Shown here one piece after another: positions 37,801 through 49,800 of a stretch of DNA of 64,000 bases. The position numbers and the translations under genes were made by a program. The notes under the pieces are model-generated. The model ran no database searches. It saw nothing but the letters and a program-made list of their open reading frames with translations, and was not told the DNA's origin. This DNA is from Prostheceraeus crozeri. Lineage: Eukaryota > Platyhelminthes > Polycladida > Euryleptidae. How positions within the stretch are numbered: position 1 is the first letter of the stretch; the number at the start of each line of letters is the position of its first letter. The stretch is from positions 532,501-596,500 of the forward strand of contig CAJQUW010005234.1 of assembly GCA_907163375.1 (NCBI GenBank). Direction: 5' to 3'.

Positions 37801-40800
37801 ATACTTCTTACCCACAGTCTCATTCCATCGTTTTACTAACTCAATAAGTGATAAAGGCTGAACACCACGCTTTTTCAAAATGATGCGTTCTTCGCATTCT
37901 ACAACATCTTCATCAAATATTTTAAATTTATAATGAAATTTGTTAATTCGATTTGAATAAACTTTTTTAACATTTGCAGTAGCAATTGACGTTAGATGTA
38001 GCCCATGACCAAAACCGAGATGTGGATAGAATTCATTATCCAACCTCAGTGTAAGACCTTTAGTAAAAGAATGAAAGCGAAGGAACTGTCTCCCACTCCA
38101 ATGATAGATAGTAAACTCATAAACTTTCTGATCCTTATTCTTCATGATGGAAGTATTACCACTGTTGAATGCCTTAATAATTTTCTCATTCCCAAATGGA
38201 CCATACTAATCTGATTTTATCTGAATACATTCATAGTTCCACTTTCCGTCTGACGTTAAATTGTATGGGAACTGGAATGCATTATTCATCGTTATTCCAT
38301 CATGGGTGCAAGGAGTCAATATCATTTCTTCCAAATCATTCACATTCTGAATATTGCTATCATAGCAAATACTAGAAACGCCAACCTCCCATTCATCTTC
38401 TAAATGTAGTGGGCGATTTAATTCTACTCGATAGTCTGATGGTTTATTTTTGGGAAATTTATTCATAGAAGCATTACTGGGCAAGTAGATTAGAAACGAG
38501 TCCTTATTTTCACTTTCCATATTATTCACATTGGAAAAATATATTAGCATACTTTTGCATTAACTCTTCATTCGGAAATGGAGTGTGATACTTGTCACAG
38601 CATCTTTATGAAAAGGAATCAACGCACCAGCATCGTCATAAATTGCAATATCAATTTGTGGGATGTAGTTTGACTTCAGCTTTGTATAATGCACTTTCTT
38701 GAAAGTATGCTCAAATAAAATACTGCAGCTTTTTGGCTGGTATGGTATCATTGCTAGCAATGGAGCTTCAACATCTTCCACACGTACATCTTCACCAATA
38801 TTGGAATATATCTGAAAATAGTTAATACGACGCGATAGTGACATGTCTGCGCTAGCTTTGGTTACAGTACCACTTTTAAAGATATTTTGATCAAAACCCA
38901 AAATGTCCATTAGAGTTTTATCCATAATTAGTTCAATACCTTTTCCACTTATAGTGAGAGACAAAACACCTTCTTTTTCAGAAAATGAAATTTGTTGGTC
39001 ATTAATCACTTCATTTAAATAATCTACAACCAATTTAACTGAAGTAATAATGCGAGGCATCAACACTCTTGTTTCATGTAAGATACCACCTAAAGGCTCT
39101 ACACACTTTCTGTATAAAGATACGGTCCATTCTGTGTCAAATTGATTTGACCTTTCACATGGTAAATGTTGCATATCAAATTTTCCATGAGCAGCTGCAG
39201 AACGATGTCGTAAGAACTGATGAAAATCTTTTGAACAAACTAATACTAGATCATCATCATTTAATTTACTTATTGCAATATGATTAGATGATTTGATATA
39301 AGTCAATGTTGCCACTTGTTTACCATCAACTCGAAGGAGATAATCAAATTTCTTCAATAATGTTTCAGGAGTCATGTTTGTCTTTCTTGGCTTAATCACA
39401 ATCTTCTTCACCAACGTCTTCTCATTTTTTGGAATAAGATCTACATAATAAGCTTTCTCTCGATATATTAACTGTTTATGACCACTTGGGTGGTAACTAA
39501 CGTTATAATTATCATAGCTTGTTAAGGCGCTAGCGAGGTAACCTAAATCATTTCTTAAACTTGGACTTAAACCAACAATCCAATCTTTCTCAACTACATG
39601 ATGTACATAATTATGATCATCATTGTGCGGAGTAAATTGGACAATATGTTTACACGCTTTATTCAAGAAATCATATATAAACTTTTTACATGATAAGAGA
39701 TCTTTCTTTGACCACTATGGAATGTATACTCGGCAGCCCTTTTCACATTGGTAAGCAGCTGTGCGTCTCATATTAATAGTCATCACCTCATGATCAAAAG
39801 TATAGACACAGTTGCTATGAACAAGTTGAGTGACACCCACTTCCCACTTTCCATTTAGCTGTTGTGCATGATCAATGGGAGTAGAAAAGAGTGCGGCTCG
39901 ATTACTAGCAAATTTATTTGCAGCCGCATTGCTAAGCAAAATATGATAAAACGACATTTTGATATTGCTGATCTGCGACTTTGCATAACATCATGAAGAC
40001 TTGGATTTTGGACTCTCTACAATATATCAGAGTTGATCGTAATAGAAACGTACATTTCAAAAATTCTCATGGTCATACATCAAGAGGTATTACATTAACA
40101 TGGCGACAATTTGTCAACCTCAATGATATCATGAGGGATTTGGAATATTTTGAAACATTAAGATTCATCTCCTTGGGTGATCAAGTTTGGCTTCAACATT
40201 ACAGAAATGAAATTCAAATCTGCCATTCTCATTCCGCAAACTGTTTCTCATTTCGCAAATACAATTGGGAGAAGTATAGAAGATACATACATGGCTCCAT
40301 CATGACATTTATTCGTCGTGAGTTCATCGCCCTAGTATGCAAATCTTAATCAGACATGACTACCACGCACCATGAGTTGGAAATTAGATTCCCTACAACG
40401 TATTGAAACGGATCATGATCGAAACGTCTATTTCAAAGATTCAACTGGAAATGTGAGAAGAGAGTTTGCTTTATCTCATCGTCATTTTTAATCTCTACAT
40501 CATATCATGAAGGATTTGAAATACTTCTATATGAAAAGACATTCACGTATTGGAAATCGCATCTGGTTGCGCGTCAACAAACGGCGAATTCAACTCTATC
40601 ATTCCAAACTCCATACTAACTTCACATTTCATCAAGGTAGTTGGGAAAAGTATAAAAGGAAGGTACATCGCTCAATTTACTCATTTTTTCATCATGAAGC
40701 GCCATCGCTACACCATCGTCAACATTCTACGTCGCTTCAGACTCTACACCAAAATCGATCTCACAACATTACACCAACACCTTCCAAACAGCAAGTATTA

Positions 40801-43800
40801 CCCGGGCCGTCCTCAAATGTTAGTGGTGAAGATGAACAATTCACGGAATCTTCAACTCTTCCCAAATGGGACTGTACAGATTCTCGGCGCCCTTTCTCAT
40901 TCATCGGCGCAGTCAATGCGCTTAGAGCTACAGAGACTAATACGTCGGATATGGAAGAGGGAGAGGTGTGTGATGTCGAATCTGACTGTGGACAATATGG
41001 TGATCTCTACTCAATTGAGTGAAAGTGTATCATTTTTGAAGATTCGTACCAGCAGTTACAATTTGTGTTATGAACCCGAACTTTTTCCTGCAGCTCTCAT
41101 TAGTTGTTGGTTACCTGTGCATGTTGCAATCTTTCATAATAGTAAAGTGATTATTACTGGACTAAAATCTCATGTACAAGCAAATGTGATCCTAGACTAT
41201 CTCATCGAGTATGTACGTACCCAGCGCATTGTAAAATAAAAAACAATTTTTCCAACATGATGTTTTTATTTCAAATCATGATAGAACTTACAAATCATTT
41301 TTTCATTAGAGGAAGGATTACATGAAAAGTTTTGAATAACAGATACAAATCGAGATACATGTAAACGTTTTAAGATGAAGTACAGTACAAAAGCACCACA
41401 CGTTGATGAAAGTGGATGTTGTAGTATGCGTTCATTTCGCTGATATTGACGCGTATGTTTTCTCAACCACTGCTGTGTTGGTATATTTGGAGGTTGAGCA
41501 AGAGAGTCAAATAGTTCACCACGTCGGTCTTCTCCAATAAAGATCGCTTTCCAATGCTCACCACCTAAATTCTGCGAATGAGTGTTTAGCACAATAAAGA
41601 TGGGATAGTGATTTACTGCAGGTGGTAAGGTATCGAGCGAATAGACATTATCGAAAGCTTTCAACGTCGCTTCGTCTGCATTACGCTGTACTTTAGTTTT
41701 AATATCGTCAGCAGTCAACCAACTCATTAACGATTATACTGAAGAATCACGTCACGATACTTTGTAATTTCAATATTTGAATCGAAGACTGCATAAATTA
41801 ATACATTGATCGTCTCAGGTAGTGTTCTTTTGAACGTCAAATCCAAACGAATATTATGAGGCACGTTCGCTTGACGATAGGGTGCACTAATATCGCTGTC
41901 AGCAGTCAAATCAAATGCATAAATAGTATATCCACTCTTAAACTCTTTCATAGTCAGTCCGTTGGTGTCATCCGTATTGTAAAAGCCAAAGACATCCATA
42001 AAATCAACATAACTGCGCATAAATTTATCCGAAGCAAAATCTGGTTTGTAGGGTGGACCAGGATGACTCACACCATTTACACGTAAAGCAATTTCACTTA
42101 ACTGATTGTGTTTAAAATTGAAAGGATTCTTCTTTATATTACCATTAAATGCATCATTTTCAACCATTGCCACCATGAGGAGCTTCGGTGCTTCCGATGG
42201 AAAGAGGCCATCTTTCATGAAACTCTTTTGATCTTTCGGAATTGAAAAGGTGAGAAGCTTTGTATGCTGAATGGGGTAAATGGCATTTTGGCGGTTAAGA
42301 CCTTCAGCATGCCCTCTAATGACACTTGGATTCGGTACTACTCGACAAATGTAAAGTGCAATATCTTCCACATGAATTCTAAAATTTTCAACTTTAGCAA
42401 ATGCATTCAGCGCAAATTCAGGCTTATTCAATGTCAGCTTGAGTCGCATGCTGGTATTACAGAGTAAAAACTTTGACTGTCTAAAGAAGTCTAAATTCAG
42501 CGGACCATATAGCTGACATACTTTACTATCTTTAATCATAGCAGATCGCTTTACAAAGCCACTGTTTGTTTCAGCATCAAATTTTCCTGCTTCATCTCTG
42601 TACCATCCCATGGCTTCCATATGACTTTTTTGTGCTGCTGGATGAAACTGTGATACATGATTGAAATATGATTTATAGGGATAATCGCTTTGACCACCTT
42701 CCACCTGCTGCTCTCTAATCGTTAGAGAAACATCGCGAAGTAATGTAGTCAATGGTAAACTGTTCAGTCCAACTTTATGTGTATCGTCAATAGCATTTCC
42801 ATCTGCTTGCTGAATTCTAAACCTCAAATCAACCATCGCATAACTCAAATCCATGTAGTCATCACTACCACCAGGAATAACAAATTCAATGGGGCCAGCA
42901 TTCTCAGCTGCTCGAGGATGATAATCTACAATACTTGAACTAAGAATATCTGTCTGTATGGCTTGTTGATCAAACAAACAAAACCCGGAAGTTTTACACT
43001 CCATGATTAGAAGTTATGGCAGCGTCGTCGTTTAGCGCCTGATGAATGATTAGAGCCTCTGCGACGTTTGCGTGAATGCCTTTTGACTGAAGATCGCACC
43101 TTACCAGCTCCGCGAAGTTTCCTTCTTCCTTTATTCATTCGTTTAGGCGATTTCTTTCCTTGAGTAACACCAGCAAAGGTCTGCTTCAATGTTTTTAAAC
43201 CGCGTTCCTTCCCACGATTCAACAAACTGCTCTTAAAACTTCTACCTCTGGAAAGATCACTAGCAACATCACCAGCAAAGCCAACGGCATTACTTAAAAC
43301 ATTTCGTTTTAAAGATCTTCCGACATTGGATATGAGAGGTGCTACAACAGATTTCAGTGCACCAAGTATGCTACCTCCACGTTGGCGGCGAGCGCCGCTG
43401 TAAATTTGTCCTCCACCACTTACATAGGAGGGTCGTGAATAAAATGAGGCAGTTGGATTCATAGCTCAAACCCTAAACATTGTTAGTTACAACTTTGCAT
43501 GAATCACTGTCGATCACTTAGATGAAAGATGTCGGCAGGACGCATCCAAGAGTTCATACTTGAAGGATAACCAGTCCATTTAACAAGACACCATTCTTCA
43601 CCTTGTCGTTTTTTACACCGAATGATTTTCTCTACCAAATATGTTTCACTTTCAGTGACTACCTCAATCTCATCGCGGTAAAAGCTACCCTCAATTTCTT
43701 CATTATCGTAATCTTTCAACTTGTAGGTGGTGGGAGAGTCTTTTTGATCAATCCTTGATACTGTAAATACCTCCTCTGTCCAATTCGGAAGGTACCCTTT

Positions 43801-46800
43801 AGCAAAAACACTCTTCACTTTTGAGATACGAACTTTATCACCAATTTTCACATCACTTTTCACATGAGTGCGTTTACGTTGGAATGATTCGCTCACTTTA
43901 TCTACATTGTCAGCATTTACATCTACTGGTCTGAGTCCAATAGAACGATGGATAGAGTGATTGTAGGCATGGAGTGTATCTTGTAGAACATTTGTCCAAT
44001 TTTGTGTCAGATTGGCAGTAAAATGTCGCCACAAGCGATTTTTTAATGTGCGATTAAAACGTTCAACGAGTGCAGCTTTATAGGCACTCTTTACACTGAA
44101 CAACTCAATGTCATGCCTCTCAAATAATCTTCTCACATGCTGATTTTCAAACTCTTTTCCTTGATCACTCTGAATTCTTTTTGGAATGCGACCTTCTCGA
44201 AAAATTGTTTGGAATGCTTTTGCTACTCCTTTCCCTTCTTTAGTTTTTAAAGGTTGAGCCCACGCATAACGCGAGAAAATATCAATGACGGTTAAAATAA
44301 AATTATTGCCCGATTTATGTTTTGAAATGGAGGCAACATCACACAAATCTGCTTGCCACTGTTCATCGATGTCATGAACAATATAAGGGCGGGTGCGGTA
44401 CTTCTTTTTCGCTTGTTTGTGGAGTGTATAGGTAGCCTGACCCTTTAACCATCGTTTCACTTGTGATTGTGGAAGACCACTCGCTTTTGATAATTTCTTG
44501 ATAGATGCAAATCCTGCCGGATGTTTTACATCATAATAGATTGACTTCAAACGTTCAGTCGATGACGACTGACTCTTTTTCCTCCTTCTCATCTTTTTAT
44601 TTTCTTGCCTTTCTACATTTACAACAACTGCAGCATTTAGCTTTAGCGGTTTTGCGATCGTGTTCACATTGCTTAGGGGTTTCATTGTGAGAGCTGGCGC
44701 AGCAAGTACAAGTGACAACGACATTCACCTCTGGTGGCTCATTACATGGCAAGCAACACATCTGCTTCATATTAATAGTCTGAGAACATGTATTTCTTGG
44801 GAGGAGCTGTTTTACGTTTTTCTTTTACTAGTTTTAGTGGTGATGTAGATCTACGTCGAGTTCTTCCTCTTGTTTGCTTAGTGAGTGTGGGAGGGGATGT
44901 AGCAGGTGACGTCTTAAACCAATTTGTTGGCATTTTCATCGCCTGAAGCATTGGAGCAGTAGCCACTGTTGAATCAAGTTCTTTCAATGTCTCATTATTC
45001 AAAGCAAATTTTGGCACATTATACTTTTTCAATAGTTTAAGAAAGTATGACCAACCAAGTGGAACATAGCCCTGACGGCGCTTTCTATGTGTCGCATACT
45101 GAATCAAGTCTTCATAACGTGAAGCATCAATCACTCTATTTTCATCTGTAATGATTTCTCCTCTATCATTTACATTGAGATGGGGTTCAATACTGTTGAA
45201 AAGAGATATGGCATGTGCGCGAGATGCTAAAGGTGTAGCAGTCGATACAGAGTCACGCATCTTATTCTTCAAATTTTTTAGTTGCTCAACAGTTTCCGAT
45301 TGTAATAATACAGCACGATGTGGATCTTTGATGTGAACATTTTGCTGATAATCTATTTCTTTCCTATACATTTGATTTGCAAGAGGTTGCTTTACTTGCT
45401 GCATGGCAGTCAATTGTACATATTCATCCTGAGGAATAACAATCATGCGAGAATAAGAACTCATAGTTTGTAGATAATCATGGGAGTTTTCAAAATATCA
45501 CTTCGAAATCTAAATTCTTCCGAACACTCTTGCGTAAAGTCAATGAATAAGTAACCGTGTGGTTTTTCAGTAGCTGCTTGAAAAATTTCAATTAAGGCTT
45601 TTGATCCTCTGGGTGCAACTTGTCGCGCTAAAATTTCAAATTGACTTTTATCTCGCGGATTCTTGAAAATAGCATAATAGTGTGTATTCAGGTTTCGTGT
45701 ACGAGCTTTTTTTCCATCAGGAAACAAATTTTGTGTGATATAGATGATAAAGCACCTTTTATGATGTGCTGCGGGAGTGAACATATCTGTAACATCTTTT
45801 GAATTCTTACTTTCTTTTGATAAATCATCCAATACAACAACATCATTAGACTGAAGTTTATCCACTGCAATAATTCCTTCATGTCGAATAAAGTTGCGAC
45901 TTTGCAATTCCTGAAACAGCGACGGTTGATAAATACCATAACACCAAATCACTCGATTGATAGGTTCCTTAAACAACTCCCTTCTTTTATCCAATAAATT
46001 CAGCGTGAAAACAGTTTTACCTGCATGAGATGGACCTGATACAGTCAGAACTTTATCACATTGAAGTCTGAAATCCATTATAATACTTTGAGATTTAACA
46101 TTTGCATAATTAACGTTTAGAGCCAAAGATATTACCCAATACGTTGCCCACGATAGGAGCTAGCATCGGTAGTAACGCTGGAAGGAAACCGCCCTTTTGT
46201 GTTAGAGTTTCCCTCTTTCTTTGAAGGGTGACTTTAGGATTGGAGATGAAACGCAATTTCGTAGCATATCGCTTAAGTAACTTTCGTTGTTTTGGTGCTA
46301 ATTTCTTCGTCTTCAACTTTCTCACATGAGAAATAATTTCACGAATGAATTTATCGTTAGCATGTCGTATAGCATTGTATCGCTGATTTGCTTTCATTCG
46401 TCGGAGAGCTTGAATGGCTGAAGAAAACTTTGAAGACTTTTGACTTTTACGTTTCGTTATTTTACGTTTCGCCATTTTCCGTGTTAGTCTTTGCTAAAAC
46501 CTATCTTTACCACATTTGCATAGGTACTAACTATTGCGGCATAAGTGACACTCGAAATGAGCAATATCACAGTGGTTACATTTGCAAAGTTGAATGCAAT
46601 TACGTATGAAACAGCGTTGACAAAAAGCATGCTTACATCTCTTGAAGATGCGCTTTTCATTTCCATCCTTTCGCTTACATACATCGCAACACATAGTTTC
46701 ACCGTTACTGATGTCTATAGCAAGTCTTTTTGAAGATATGAATTTGCTAGCCTTTTCTAAATAATAGACGCATGTACAGAAGGGATATACTTCGAGAGTG

Positions 46801-49800
46801 AGCAGACATAGCTCGAAAACCAGTTGTGCTACAATCAAGTACCACTGCATTTTCAATTTTTCTTTATAGAAAGTTGAATGTGAATATCTGAAATCGCTTC
46901 AATCACTAGACTGCTGCCATGATGGTTAAATGCGTTAAGACGTTCAGCAATTTTTATCATATGTCTTTTAAAAAATTCTTCGGGGTGATCTACCACTTCC
47001 ATTGAATAAGAAGCAAAATGGAAAGAGCGACTTTCCACCTCTTCCTTTCCAAAATGACTAAACTTAATTTATTTTCGCAACTAATCGCGCCATGACAATG
47101 CTATCAGAGAATGTATTCATTAACTCTAGAAATAGAGTGCTAGCATCATCGACCACTGCTTCGATGTCGGTCTCATCTTTATGAAAATTTATCACATAAT
47201 CTTGAACAGCTCCTTTTAAACTTTGCCTATGAAAATGTAATGTTCCGCAGTCGTTTGAGAAAGACATGATCGCCCTTTATCTAACCCATCCATTGCATGA
47301 AAACAACAACTCTTCTCATAGTAACATTTATTAAATAACGGTAACAAGCATGCATTATAAATCAATGGTTTGTAACAGATAAAATAGATACAGCTGGGAA
47401 CTATCATACAGCGAGCAATGATGACCATACAGGACTTTGGCAGTGTTGAGGTAAGGAGGAAAGAAGCATTGGTTATGAACGTAGCTACTACAACGAACAG
47501 ACAAAAATGGAACAGACAAATCCTTAAAACGTTTCGTGACTTCATGATAATGTTGATTCACTCTACTATCCCAAGGCGGGAGCAAAATATCATCAATGAT
47601 TAGATTGGGAAATACTTTCCTCTCCTTACCAGGATTACTACAAAAGATGCGTATAACATTGAAAGCAGCTAACCATCGTTTAAAGTCAATAAGAAGAGCA
47701 CTGTCACAAGAAAAGCCATAGTCTTGCAAATATTTCAGATTAAGTCCATGAATGTGTTTTCTCGCCCATTGATCAACATTGGGATCGCAGTTGGCATGTT
47801 GATGATAGACACTAACAATCTGATATGTCCAATTGTTCATAGCAATAGCACTGAGCTCCTGTACAGGTTCACCCTCACAATCCATAAAAATGATGATAGA
47901 AGCCTAAAACAGAAATTTACACATCTAAGGAAACGTTCTATAACATATTACAAAATGAAGAATTACATCGATGCTTTTCACGACAAAATACACAAATGAT
48001 ATGATGGCAACGAAGAAGTAAAATGTATCTAATAAGACCACGTCTACGACACTCAAAGCACATAAGCGAATTGTCATAGAGTAGAGTTAGGAAAGGACTA
48101 GTAATTCTCCTTCTTTGATTTGCGTTTTGATGCAGCATTCTTCTCCGACTTGCGCTTCGTACCACTGCTGTTAAGGATTTGATCAATTATGTCATCCACG
48201 TTGGGTGGTTTTGGAATATATAGGATGGACTCCATATGCATGGAGAGAGAGACTATTTTATTATCCTTGTGTCGACCATAATATAGCCCATTCACTTTGA
48301 AAAGGATATCCCAAGTACCTTCTCCGAGCTCGTCGCATGTGATGGATGTTGAATGATCTCCCTCCTTCTTATAGTAAGTGCACCAATGTGATACCGGTAG
48401 GCAAATGTGATTACCATCCCAAATCTTTCTATAGGGAGTATCCTTGTCATCTCTCGCCTTCCACTCTTGAGCAAGAGGAGTAGGAATGTCCATATTTAAT
48501 GTCACGTACTCCTCAATAATATCAAGTTGGTGGCGAATGTACGGACTCACGGGGATCAGTATGTAGTCCCCATACTGATTGTGCATTATCTTGACATCCG
48601 TGGAACGGAGCATTCCCGTTTGGAGTACTACGCCATGATCGTCATAACGCAAGACTTGTTTAAATTTACGCTGTAGCGGTGTAGGATTATGTACCTTGGT
48701 TGTTTCTTCCACTGGCCTCAGTTGTAGATGATCTGATCGTAGCGAACCTTGTAACGTTTGACCGCCATTTTGTCCTACTAGTGCAGCAGATGGAGTAGAT
48801 GCCTGAAAATGAAAAAGATTGTATTAAGTTTGCGTTCAAGGGAGGGGAGGGAAGAAAGTAGCGACTTACCATTTTAGTTGGATAATAGAATAGGGAACTA
48901 GAGAGAGAGAGAGAAAATGTGCGTCCGTCACTCGTGCGATTCAACGATGGAATGATTCTCACTGTGGAAGGCTCGCTATTTATATAGAAATGCTTGATTC
49001 TCATTGGATTATGATCCTCATTGGACAATAACATCAAGCTGATTCCAAATCTGGCCTCCGTTTACCAATCCGAGCCTTCGTTCGCCCGCTGGGGCTGTTT
49101 CTTGGGAAATTCTAACTCTGTCGTTTTTTCACCAATCTCCCAAATCTTGAATGGCGTCTCACATCTAAACGAAGACAGATATGAACAAGCCGTTTCTTTC
49201 ACTGAATTTGTCTCAGTCTTAGCTTTCAAACGAGCTATTGCACGACTTTCTACGATCTCTAGAACCAAAGTTGGAAGATCGGTGCCGAGGGGAGACGTCA
49301 GGGAAACTTTTTCTCTCCGATTGCGTTCAGATTCACCATACCGATGCAGAATTTCATGCTGAATCCGAATCTGACCTCCGTTTTCCCATCCCATGCCTCG
49401 TTTTGGCGCTACAGCCCAAAACGTCCAAAATTCTAACTCTGTCGTTTTTCGACAATCTCCCAAAATCTTAAATGGCGCCTCACATCTAAACGAAGACAGA
49501 TATCAACAAGCCGTTTCTTTCAGTGACTTTGTCTTACTCTTAGCTTTCAAACGAGCTATTGCACGACAAAATCCGTCCACTGGAAGTCAAGATCGAAGCT
49601 AGCTCTCCCGAGGGGGGGGTCAGTGAAATTTGATGAAACAAACTTTGGTCAGGGTCCCAGGTCGAAATGACACACTTTGGAAAATTTTCAAAATTTTGTC
49701 CATACAAAGTCACTCTGACCCTTAGGATTTTTTCAGGTGAGCTCCGACCTAAAATCTTGTAACAGCTCTAACTTTTGAACGGCTGGTCCGATTGACTCGC

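Noticed and set aside
40711-41022. C-terminal extension of PC4-like copy 2
   Set aside because: No counterpart in copy 1, and it overlaps the TBP-like gene, whose frame carries the conserved residues.
43504-44724. Longer integrase start at 44,724
   Set aside because: The extra 44 residues are low in structure and overlap the Cys-rich mini-gene; ATG 44,592 fits the neighbour spacing.
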